The position numbers were made by a program, and so were the translations under genes. This document shows, piece by piece, positions 36,201 through 48,200 of a stretch of 64,000 bases of DNA; positions within the stretch are counted from its first letter, which is position 1, and the number at the start of each line of letters is the position of its first letter. The notes beneath the pieces are model-generated. The model made no database searches and was not told the origin of the DNA. It worked only from the letters and a program-made list of their open reading frames with translations. Origin of the DNA: Amblyornis subalaris (lineage: Eukaryota; Chordata; Aves; Passeriformes; Ptilonorhynchidae); the NCBI GenBank assembly GCA_018881555.1, contig JACAXG010000013.1, forward strand, positions 6,610,191-6,674,190, written 5' to 3'.

Positions 36201-39200
36201 GAAGCTGATCTACTGCAAGATTAACTGACTAGTTTAAATGTTCATGCTGAAAATGTTTTATGGAATTTAATACAATTGTATTATGGAACCAATAGAAAGA
36301 GAAATTTCCATCTTGTTTCTGGGTGTTTTACTCTGAACAAAATGCTGTAAACAGGTTAATATTCACCTGCAGCCACGAGAAGAAAAGGTTACAGAAGCGA
36401 GTATTCTGTGATTTGTTGGAGAGTTTCACGTGAAGTGAAGTCTAAAAGCATGAACAACAAAAATTAAGCTGCTTGCAGTTTCTGGTCTGAATTAGCAGTG
36501 TCAGTGTTAGGAAGAAGTGAGCAGGTTTGGTCCCTTGCATCACCACATCCTCCTGCTGCACAGCTTTGGGTCATCCATCCATCCATCTGGAAGGACACCC
36601 CAGTAGTGCCTGTCTGTGCTGTTTCAGCAATGTTCCTTTGCAGCCCTGCTGGAGCANAGTGAGACTTTCTCTTTTCCCAGCAGGTATGTCCTGAGGTCTC
36701 TCACTGCCTTGATGTGTGCTCTGATTCTCTAGCAGGGCAAGGGTGCTTTTTGAAAGGGGCTTTTCAGACTTCCTCAGTAGGTGGAAGAAGCAATTGCCTG
36801 GGTGCCAGGTAATTTCATTGTAGAAACTATGAAAAAAAAAGATTGCTCAATGGCACTGACTGAGCAGATGCAGCCAAGCTATCAAAACTTGTGAATAAAT
36901 GAAAAGACACCATCTTGTGGGTAAGAAAAATGAGAGCAGGATAGAAATGAGAAGAAGATGAGCAGCAAAGGTACCATGGAGTGCAGGAATGACTGTTCCC
37001 AAGCATGTTCAAGTGCCGAGCAGTGCCCAGCACTTCAAAACAAGAAGCCTTTTTACAGTATTTTTGTTGTGTCTTTTCTAATAGAAACCTGTTTTTTTGG
37101 TGTGGGGTTTTTTTTTTTGCTTTTATAGGCCTGATATGGGCTCAGGAAGTGAGACTTTTTCTAAGCACGTATTTCTGTAGCTGATTGTGCAATGAAATGA
37201 CACAGTGTCTTTTGTTTTGTTTTTTATGTAAGGAGGGATATGTGTACAAGGGGCCAAGCCTGTGCAGTCAGTTCCTGCCATCATCTATGTAGTGAGTTCC
37301 TGGGGGTGTTGGTCCAATTTCTCCTCAAGATTATGTCCCAAGTGTGCAGGCAAAGGGCATTTTCAGCCCATCCTATAGCTCCAGGAAGGATAGCACTGAG
37401 CCCATGTGGAGGGAATACTCTCTTCTAACCCTGCTGAGGTACATGGGTGAGAATCACTCCAAGAAATGCAATCCTGCTTTATCTATTGGAACTTCATTCA
37501 CAGAGTGGGATTTCAAGGCAGTATAGACGCAGCAGAAGGAGGGCTCAGGGATGGTGGATGATGGAGAGGCTTCTGTGCTGAGCAACATTTTACCTGTGAG
37601 CATGTGTTTGGGATTTAGCCTCCCACTTGTTTGGAAGGCATGGAGCAGAGACAGAATTTCCATCTTTGATGCAATCCTGTTGTAGTTTCAGGAAAATCCC
37701 TCCTGGGATTTCTACACCTGCTGCCTTCTGTTGTTCCTCTTCTGTTGCATCCCACATCGAGGTTGGTTGTAAAGATTCATATGCATGACATAAAGATCTC
37801 ATTCATTCGAAAGTGAAGCTTGATACATTTATTTAGAAGGAAGTTGTGTCATGCAGTTTCTGTAAGAGGAAGGAAAACTGAAGTGAGTGTCTTGGGAAAG
37901 TTCATGGATACTCAAGTACAGCCCTGGCTGATTTCAGTGGACACCAAATGCACATGTCAGAGCACAGGGCCTGCTGCTCCCTACCTGTGTGGGGTACCTG
38001 GTGCTTTTAACATAGCAATTACTTGAATTTTTCAGTTAGGTCTTGATTTTGCAGCTGAAGTGGCTGCATTGCTGCTTGCTTTCCGACACTTCAAACCTGC
38101 CAGCTCGGAGTGATGGGAGCAAAGGCCAGTGATGGAGGAGCTCAGCATGGTGTCCTTGAGCAGAGCTGAAAGAAGAGATTTGGGGGCAAGCCCCTTGTAG
38201 GCAGTCCTGTGAAGACATCTGAACCTCTGGCTCTAGACAGTGAATACAGTCCCTCTTTAGTGTGTCCCAGCCATCCTTACTGATGACACTNATTACTTGC
38301 AGGCAGCCTGTAAATTGCCCTCCCAATTAAGAAAGGCATTACCATTCAGGTTGTAATGATTCCCTGGGAAAAGTCCTGATTAACCTGATCTCACAGTTCC
38401 GTTCTTATGAATGATGTGCAGTGTACACANGTGTGAGGTGTCCTTGTGTACTGCCACGGTTTGAGATATGGCTCATACAGACAGAACGAAATCTGAAATC
38501 AGCTGTCTGGAGGAAGTAGATATTGAACCTGTCAGCTTTGCAGGCATAGTAATTTTCATAAAAAATGACTTGAGAAAAGAGGAAAAAAGCTTTGCTAGGA
38601 GCTGCAGTATTTCCGTTTCAGAAGTGCTGCTGCACCTCAGCTTTCCCTACGGACTTAGGGCTTCACAGCAAGGAAGGAGATTTCTCTGGCAGATGCAGTT
38701 TTGATGATAAAGGAGTTATAAGTGGGTCAGTTCGTCTCTCTTCCCCCTGTTCACTCCAAAAGCTGCAGCTGTAGTAGATGCAAGCCCAGGATGAGGCAGA
38801 GCACCTTTCAGCAATAAATCAGGGCTGTCTTCCTCCCTGGAGCCAAAGCTCCTTGCTATGCATTGCCCTGGATTGCTGGGAAGCCCTGGTCCATGACAGG
38901 GCTGAATCCTCTGAGTTGNGGGCCCTTCCTTAAACCTATGGAAAGTCTTTTAAATTGGCTTGGCCTAATAGAAAGCTGAGGAGAAACTCGTGGATGTGGC
39001 ACCAGAGGGCTATGTTGTGCCTGTTGGGTGTCTCCACTTTTTTATTCCAGTGTTTAACCAAGAGATGGTGTGTCTGAAGTTGGAGAAGGTAGATCAGGAG
39101 GGAAGTTGCCAGCTGCTGCCCTGTTTTCTCTCTCATCTCTATATCCGTTGTCCTTCTCCTGCTCCTGGTGAGGTTTTGTGGCTCCCTGATGCTGTCACAC

Positions 39201-42200
39201 CTTCCTCTGTCTGGGCTATTTCACCTCAGGTGGAGCATTTAAGTGGAGGCACCATTGTTCACCCCATGTGCTGCCTGGGAGCAGCTGGGGAGTAATAAAG
39301 CCTAATTTCCACCCTTACACTCAGAAGCCACATTACACTAATACAGTTTTATCTCCACTACTTGAGCAGTTTTTTTAAAACTGAGTATTTTACCTGCCTT
39401 GCAAACACAAAATCTCTTTGTTTCTCTGGTCACGGGTTCCCCTGGGAGAGTGCTTGGGAGCTGTCTCCCTGTTTGGGCAGATGTGCAGTCCCAGCTGTGG
39501 CCCTAGATGTGCAGCTGAGGTTTACAGCCAGTACTCTTACTTGACTTCCAATTTGGCTGAATTGTCAAAGCTGCTTATAAGCTTTAATACATCCCCTGCC
39601 TTGGGGAAATGCTCCTTTCCCAGTTTTGCAAAGCAGGAGTGGTGTAAGTTACCTTTTGGCCAAGGGTACCTGGAAGGCTGTGTCACAGTAGGGAATTAAC
39701 CCAGTCTCTGCAGTCCAGCATTAATGAATGAACCTTATAGCAACACAGAGCACTTTTGGCTGAAAGATGTTTCCAGTTTAGAGACATCAAAGGTCTATGA
39801 AAGTAATTGCCCAGGCAATGTCGTGTAAAACTTGAAATTGGTCCNGAGTCCACAGAGCACAGCTGGTTAACTAGATGATTATATGTGTATATATTTCTAG
39901 ACACACACCCCATAGATGAGGTTCTGAACATAAATTATTTAGCAAAGCAGTCAGTCTCAGTAGTAATAGCAGATAATTTTGACATAGTTTCAAAAAATGA
40001 GTGGGTTTTGATCTGGAGGCAGATCTGGTAGAGAAGCCAGCTCTCTGTAAATCGTTCACGGCTGTTGGAGTTCAAATACTGAGAGCCAAATCCAGATCCA
40101 AGTGAGTAACTTGCCTGGATATTAATGGGGTTGCAGTTTGGTCCTGCTGCATGTTTAGGCAGGGCATTTCCTCTTGTTATTTCTAAAGGAAACAGACTTT
40201 GTTCTCACGGAAATCCTTTGCTTGCTTTTCGCCTTCCCTGGTAAAATCAAGATGAGTGTTGAGACATTCAGCTGGGAAATAAGAAAGAGAAAATCCCCTC
40301 GCCTCTTGATAAGCTTTTTACATCTTCTTTCTGAGAAGTGTTTTATGATACTGCCCCTTTCCCAAAGGCTGCGGTGGTGGAAGGCTCGTTCTGCACTGCC
40401 CTCTCAAGCCAGCACAGGCCGCAATAGCAATACTGATTTGTCCAGGGGCTGTTGCATGTGGTGATGGTAGTGAGTTCCTTTTGGTTTACAGGCAATATCC
40501 CAAACACTGGAGGTAAGCAGCCCACCTGGATTGGCAGGTGGGCATCCTGGATGGATGGGGGTGCACAGTGGAAGCTCTGGCTGCTCTATGGCCAGAGATG
40601 GTTTGCAGGGAGTCTGACTTGTCTACCCAAAGCCCTTATGCAGCTCAGGTGTTCAAAAATGGTTCGGCTAGATAAAAAGTGGTTCNCAGCTAGGTTTCAA
40701 AAACCTAGAGCATTGCTATCTTGATTTAATCAAACCCACAAACTAATCTGCTCCTGGCATTTAGAGGCTTGGGCCAAAACAGGCTCCCGGGTTAATTGAT
40801 TTCTCTTTTTATTGTTGCCTGTTGGGGTTGCTGCTTGGCAGCAGTCAGCCTTCATACAGCTGGGCTGGAGTGGAACACATCAGTGGCTTAGAAAGACCTG
40901 GAGCAGATTTTGGGCGTCCTGCCCTGATGTGGAATGGGATTGTGGTAGCAGGGACAGGGAGGGGACATCTTTATCCCTTCCCTGCCACTGAGATCTGAGG
41001 AGGTGAATGCTGTTAACCTATTTGTTTTGTTTAAGAGCTGCTTGGGTTGTTTTGAGTTGGAAATAATTTTCCGGAAATGTGTGCTCAGATGGTGAGCACA
41101 GATGCCCAGTTGGAAGGACATGTGTGAGGCAGCCAGAGCTACGAAAGAGCTGGGATAAGACACGTCTGCAGTTGCTGTTCNACATAAGAAAGGAAGTAGC
41201 TGATGTCACGGGCTGTAATGTCCTGATGGACTTTGTTTTGTACTTCCTGTCCTTCTCACTGGCCTCAAAGGTGTTTTTTTCCAGCAGATGTCACATTCCT
41301 GATCCGCTTCTGTCTCCCTTTTCAGTGCTTAGCTTTGGAGGTATAAAGCAGTACCTCATTTTCAGATACAGTTGTGAACCACAAGTGTCCCCAACATTTT
41401 GTGTGAGTGTAAATGAGGGTTGTTGATTTGAATAGTTGGACGTGTCTTTCCTGAGAGCCTTGCTGTCACCAAAACCTTCTTGAGCTTCTGGGAACTCCCT
41501 CTTTTACATGACCGTTGGGGCACACTGCTCACAGCTAATACGGTTTTGTTGGAAATAACAAAGTACAAGGTTTTGGGGAGTGCTGGGCTGCTGTGGGCTT
41601 TGAATCTGGTGGCAATGCTTATAAACAATATAAAGCTCTTTGTGGAAGGGGAAAAAATAAATCTGTATGCAGGACCTATCTGCAGCAAAGCCAGAAATTC
41701 AGGAGCAGCTGTGGTTGCTTGTACCTTGTACCCCTTTACCTGCCTTGAGGTCTTGTGGGGAGAAGCTGTGAAGGGAAGAGCTCCACTTTTAGCCCAATGT
41801 GGGATAGCCATTTCCATGTCTCAGAGCATGAACAGGGACCTTCTGCATATGGATAGAGCTAAAACTTTAACCTTCCTTCTCCTACCCCATAGGAATGTGT
41901 CCCTGTCTGAAGGGGAATTGCATCCCACCTGCGCAAGCTGTGTATCACTCTTTGTTGCTCGCTCTAATTCCCTCCTCGTGCCTTTGCAGGTTTTGTTGCC
42001 AGCTGCTAGCTTATTGCAATTGATGGATGTTAGAAAAAACTGCTGTGACTTCCTTCAGTCCCAGCTGCATCCCACGAACTGCCTCGGCATCCGCGCTTTC
42101 GCCGACGTGCACGCCTGCACCGAGCTGCTGCAGCAGGCCAACGCCTACGCAGGTGAGGGCAGGGGCTCTGAGCCTGGAGCTAAACCTGCCTCCAGGGACA

Positions 42201-45200
42201 GCAGCTCTGAGCTTGAGCAAGATCCTGCTTGGTCTCTTCATGCTTCTTGTGTTAGAACAGGGAAGGGAGTACTTTATTGGGTTCTAGGCTTGTAACTTTC
42301 TGTGATGCTGCAAGTTTTGAAATGTGGTTTGGTCGCAGGGGAGCACTGTAGGAGGTAAAACCCCATATCCTCTGGATCTCAGCCCACAGAATAGTTCCTG
42401 AGTGTGATCCTAGCAAGCTCTTGGTGTGCCTGTTCAACAGCTCAGCGTTGGTGTGCTGGTGTCCTCCCCATGGGCCCTGCCCTGGGAGAGCTGTAGGCAG
42501 AGCTGGAGATTTCCATTGTAGGANTAAATGGCACTGGGCAAAATTAAATGCTGTGGGTGGGAGTTGGAACACTCAGCTAAAATTGCCATGCAGTCTGAGG
42601 CTCTGATCTGTGCAGCAATGGCCCCTTACCCCAAGGGAGGATAGGCTCGTGNTTCCTTGACAGTGGATGTGTTTGGTTGCAGTAAGTAGGTGCAGGCAAT
42701 GGCTTTCAGCATTTCTCCTCTACATTGTAAATGTAAAGCTGTTTCAGGCAGCCCCAAGCTCTGAATTCCCCAGCACTTTCCAGTCTCCTCCAGCAGAGTT
42801 GCCCTTGACCTCTGCTTGGGAGAAGCTGATAGTTTTCTCTACTCAGTTTATTTTTCTGCTTTTCTGATAATTTGTATAGGGACAAATACACCTGCTGTCT
42901 CCCAGAGCACCTGCTCTGTCCTGCAGCATTTTCCTTTTTAACGGTTTTGTCCTTAATTGGACCATAAGTAGGCTCAGTGGAATAAAAATGTGTCCACTAA
43001 GTCCTTCCCTATTCTCCTGCAAATAAAAGTAAAACCTTTTCAGCTGCTCTGGCTGTATTATCCCCTGGAGAAAAAGGTACCCTAGAAGGAATGGTTAATT
43101 GTATAAAAGCTTGCTTGTAATATCTCATTATCCTTGCTTCCAGGCCCTGTTTAATCTTTAACCCAACAAGCAGTGCATTCACTGTATATTTATTTGGTTG
43201 TTTGGCAATTAGAAGGTCTGCTTTGTTGTTTTATTGGCCTGCATAAGTCCCAGTTAGTACAGCAGCCCATGTAATGTTAATGGAACTCCATTAATAAAAA
43301 TGCCATTAAAATTCTTTTCAGTATGTTGTTTATGTAACAGCCTTAAACCAAGACAGAAGTCCCCAAGCTCAAGAGTCCATGCCTGCATGAGCTCAGTTAC
43401 TTGAGAAATGCTGAGTTCTGGCCAATGGATAACTTTAGTAGGTGGAGGAGCCTTCTTGATGCAGGCACCAGTTACTTTATTAAAATCAGTAAATATTCTT
43501 CCTTGCTTCCAACTAATAATAAGAGATCAAATACCTTTCTGCTGCCAGATGCAAGTCCAGAATGAATGAATATGAGATTTTGTCCAGAAGTCAGAGTGCA
43601 TCCAGTTTATTGTGTGGGGAGTGTTTTCTGCCTCTCAAGTATTTAAGGCCAAAAGAGTTCATTAGATCATATATATATATATATTTCCAGCATAACAGAG
43701 TATTACACTTTATGCACATAATGCTATTTTTATTCAGAGCCTTTGGCTTAGCTGTAGGGTTTTGGTCCTCAGTAGAACAAGGAGGATCTGTGACTGAGGA
43801 GTCCGAGTCCAGAGTCCAGCTCTGCAGCGCCAGCTTTGGTGAGGGGTTGTTCAGGAGTGATCTCCAAAGAGCTTTCCTCTGGAAGTTATGCCAGCTCATG
43901 TCCCTGTGGTGCTGCTTTTTGTCAGGCAAAGCACTTTGCAGATGTGAAAACTCGAGGCAGATCTTGCTGCGGAGGGAGNTCTTTGGATACACGAGTCTGA
44001 GCTTCTCAAAGCTGCAGAATTAGAGCTTGAAAAAAGCTGCTTCAGATAAAGCGTCTGAGATTCATGTTTCTGTATTTCAGCCAAAGATAAATGGGACTTA
44101 GCAAATGACAGGTGAGATTAAATNGGCAGTATATGTAAGAAATGCTTGCAAAACTAAAATTGCCTGCAACTGGCTAATGACATATTTGACCTAGAAATTA
44201 TATTTTAGGAAGTGATTATTTCCTGTGCCTTTTGGCTAGATATAAAGCTTGACAGATTTGATGGTGCTCAGTCATCATTCATCCAGTTTGGGATTATAAT
44301 CAGTGATGTGCATTTTGTTTTCAAGTGGCTCCCAGAGTTACAGTATGGAGGGATCTGGAGGTAAAAAGTGGCAAAAAAGTGGCTTAAGTGGAAAGGGGAA
44401 AAGCTGCTGGGGAAGGTGGGTGCTGAGCGTTTAGAGCAGGAGAAAGGTTAAATTTACACATTTTGGGGAAAGAAGTAAAAGGTGGANGGAGAGAAGAGCT
44501 GATCCCATGTGCATGCATGGGATGAAGATCCCCCTGCCCATCTCTCCGTGTACCCCACGGACACACAGGCTCAGCTGGATGCCCTGGCATCCCTCACTAT
44601 TTGCTGCTGAGCATATGCACCAAACTGGTTCATGTTAAAGATGGGCTTTCCTTGGAATTCATACAAATACCAAGGACCCTTGCTGGAGTCTCTCACCCAG
44701 GTGCTGAGCANATCTGATGCTGTCTAGCTTGTTGAAGTGGGCAAGAACTGAATCTCAACGCGGCCAGGTTATTTGCTGCTTTGGAAAGGCATTGGCCCTT
44801 GTCTCAATTGCCACTTTTAACTGTATTTGCCACCAGAAGATTCCTAGTGGCTTTTCNCAAAGTTTAGTGTCATTTATGAAGGTGTCTCATGGGGCTTGTG
44901 CTACTTGAAGCAACATCAGATTTCATTCTCCTGCTCTGAGAGGTTTCTGTCTGTGTTCCACTCACAGCCANCGTGGGTTTGTCTCGGGTGCTCGGGGCTG
45001 TAACAAGAACTGTTCTCTGAATGCTGTGGGCCTTCCATTGACTGAAAACATGGATTTCATTATAATTTTCTGTTCCCCTTTTTCATTTGTTGAACAGAGC
45101 AGCACTTCCCTGAGGTGATGCTAGGAGAAGAATTTCTTAGCCTTAGTCTGGACCAGGTTTGCAGTTTGATATCAAGTGACAAGCTCACAGTCTCCTCTGA

Positions 45201-48200
45201 AGAAAAGGTACAGTAAATTGTATAGCAAGAGTGAACGTAAGAATGCTGGAATGTTTCTATATCCTACACCAGGAACTGTTATCATGATATGCTCCTTAGG
45301 GGCCATTCTCCAACAGAGATCATGTGGAAAGGAAAATTAAAATAATGTGAATCCTAAAAACACATAAAAATGACCTTCACTTGGTTGTTCTTTGCAGGAA
45401 GTTATGACTCTCAGATCCATATCACTCCAAAAGCCCTGGGGCTCAGAACCAAATACTTTCGCTCTCTGGAANACTAGAAAACTTCCATCTGCTGTTGTGT
45501 AAAGCACTTACTACCTGCTGTAAAACCTCAAAAAAAGTGAATTTCATTAGGCCAGGAGGAGTATTGGCTTCTGTTGCATGTTGGATAGAACAACAAAAGG
45601 AAGCCCGCAACCAAAAGGAAGGAAGGAAACATTTTCTAGCATCTTCAGTGTTTTTAATGAAAAAGGGGGGAAAAGTCACTGGTTGATACTGTTTTGTGGT
45701 TGAAACGTTCAGTGCATCTCATGTAGTCTGGAGCCCTGGGGAGGAGGGTGCCTGGTGGTTATGGTGCTTGGTGAACTCCAGCTCCATTCTCCGGTGTGAA
45801 CTTCTTGTATGACCTGCTGCAGGATTGTGGGGACAGGTGTGTGCCTCAAGTCCTTCTGCTCACCTCTGAATTGCCACTGTGCGGAGACTGTAGAGTCACA
45901 GAACCATTCAGGTTGGAAAAGACATTTAAGATCGTCAAGTCCAACCACTAACCCAGCACTGCTGGATCCACCACTAAACCATGTCCCTAAATGTAAATGG
46001 TCACTTGTGGAAGGCTACAGGAGAGCTTGAGGATTGTGGTGGGTGCCTGTATTTGGGCGGGATGAGGCTGGACCTGGGTATGGTGGTGCTGCGGGCTGGG
46101 CTGCACATCCACGTGTGTGCTCCCCTCCTGCTCAGCCCTTCTGGGCTGCAGACACGCAGGTGCTTGGGCCCACAGGGACGGCAAAACTTGCNAGAAAATC
46201 TGCTCCACGTGAGCTGTGGACACAGGGATGCTCCCTGCTCATCCTGAGCCAGCACGCTCGGAGGCTTCGGGCGCGCGTTTCCGNGGGCGTGGGGCTGGCG
46301 CGGGCGCCTGGCGGGTGCCGCGAGGTGCCACAGGGGCAGGGCCAGGAAGGGAAAAAACAAATGGCACGAACTCGCAGCAGAATCGCTTTGCCTGAGCCAA
46401 GCAGCCTGCAAAGGGAAGTGCAAGTTTAGTAACCAATTTTTTCCAGTCCTGTGCAGCATTGTTCAAAAGCTTTTATTGGCCTTGNGCCCAGGGGAATCAA
46501 AATGCTCCCTCCCTCATCTGAGCTTTACACAATCAAACCCAGTATTTCTTTAGCTGATTGTGAAAGAACTTGTAAAGGAAAAGATTGTTGAGAATGCAAG
46601 GCAGTGGAAGGAAATGTAAGCATAAGCTGTGCGTTCAAAACAACAGATCTGAATAACAGGAGAGCAGTAGAAAATGGGAATGGAACATAAACACGAAATG
46701 TGCTGAGGTTCAAAGAAGTGCTGGAAATTGAGGACAGACTCATAGGCTGCTGTTTCATGTTAACTTTATGGCAGACAAGCTATTTTCCTCGTCTTTATTC
46801 TTTCTACNCGGTAATGTTTGAGATATATATTATAAAAAAATTAAATAAAAGCGTATATGAGTGTGTGTACGCCAGTCTGTACATACATATGTATATCTAT
46901 GTATATGCATGTGCAAAATACTTCAGAAATCTGGGAGCTTATTTGTCGCAGCCAGATTTCACACGAAGTTTTCTCATTCCTGTTCTTACTGTGTCTCACA
47001 CATGTACTGCACCCTCTGAGCAGTGTTGCCACTCATGGATCACTGGGACCAGGAGGGAGCATTGCCCTTAGAATGCCTCAGGAGCTTGTGTGTTCTCCCC
47101 TGCCTCTGCCATCCACCAACTAATACCAATTGGCCTAATAAGATATATCTTTATCCTCACCAACTTTGGCTCACTTACACCCCTAGGCCATCATAACTAT
47201 AAAATTGTCTGTCAGCGTAGAAATTTATTTTANTTGTAAAATGGGGACAGCATTTCCTCATCACTCAAAGATTCTCCTCCTTTCCTCTCCCCCTGGTTGT
47301 ACCAGCCTCTGCAGTTACACAGGCCCTTTCAGAATAGGTCAGAGGTTTGTTGTCACTGTCTGTTCTTTTTGCTCTAGCTGAGTACAGTACTTGGAAGACA
47401 GTTTTATTAATGTTTTCTGTACCTGACCTAATTGGCTCTTTTTACTTTTTGCAAGCTAAAAAAANCCATATAAAAATAATGTTTATTTGTTATTTACTAA
47501 AGATGTATGAAATGGAGGGACTTCTAGCCCTTTAGAATGGGCTGCTGCCAACAGAGAACAGTGGCTAAAGAAATNTTTAAAAGGGTTTTTGGACTGGGGC
47601 TTCTGCACAGAGTCTGGTAATTGACTCATTGCCTCATGCTGCTGACATGCAGCAGAAGCTGATGCAAGGTTTGGTCCTCACTCCTGGGAGTCTCTAACAA
47701 CTGGATTTTGGCTGAAGAGACTGGGAGAACATCTGGGCTTGCTCTTTCCTTGGGCAGTATGCAGATAGGGGATATTCCAGGCTTTTACCCTTCTGCTCCA
47801 CAGAGTGGGAAATTTACTTCTCCCAAGCTGGGGACTGCTCCTGCAGCCAGGCAGGTGTCNGCTGCTACCTCAGCCTGTACCTCGGCTCTAAATCAGGCTG
47901 TGTGGGCAACTGCTTTGAGTCCTTCCCACCCTGGCAGCGGGTCCTGCGTGGCTGGAGAGCCCCGGGGNAGCGGCAGCAGCTGCTCGGGGTCTGCAGCGGC
48001 CACGGCGTGCGAGAGAGGGCACGGCAGGAGTGGAAACAGATGTGCCCTTTAAATAGAGATATTGCTGCCTTGGATTAAAACCTTTTTCCCCCTTCTTATG
48101 AAATTAGAAATGAGAGCCAACAGAAGGTGCCAGAATCTGAATTTTTTTTTTTTTTTTAGAAGTTATTTTTAGAGTAGGCACAGCAGGGAAGCATCAGTGC

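Larger units (their letters stand above)
34242..41989 (+). other. KLHL3: KLHL3 intron 4 (about 7.75 kb)
   Basis: The longest intron. It contains (GA)n at 35026-35041, a TCCA microsatellite near 36573-36586, and a candidate in-frame microexon at 40492-40512. No transposon or other gene is recognised. Confidence 0.85.

Noticed and set aside
36573..36586. TCCA tetranucleotide repeat as a notable microsatellite
   Set aside because: There are only about three and a half units, too short to be distinctive.
41480..42295. 271-codon plus-strand frame as a separate gene
   Set aside because: Its middle is KLHL3 exon 5 (41990-42152). The flanks are intron sequence with no similarity, so the frame simply reads through both splice sites.
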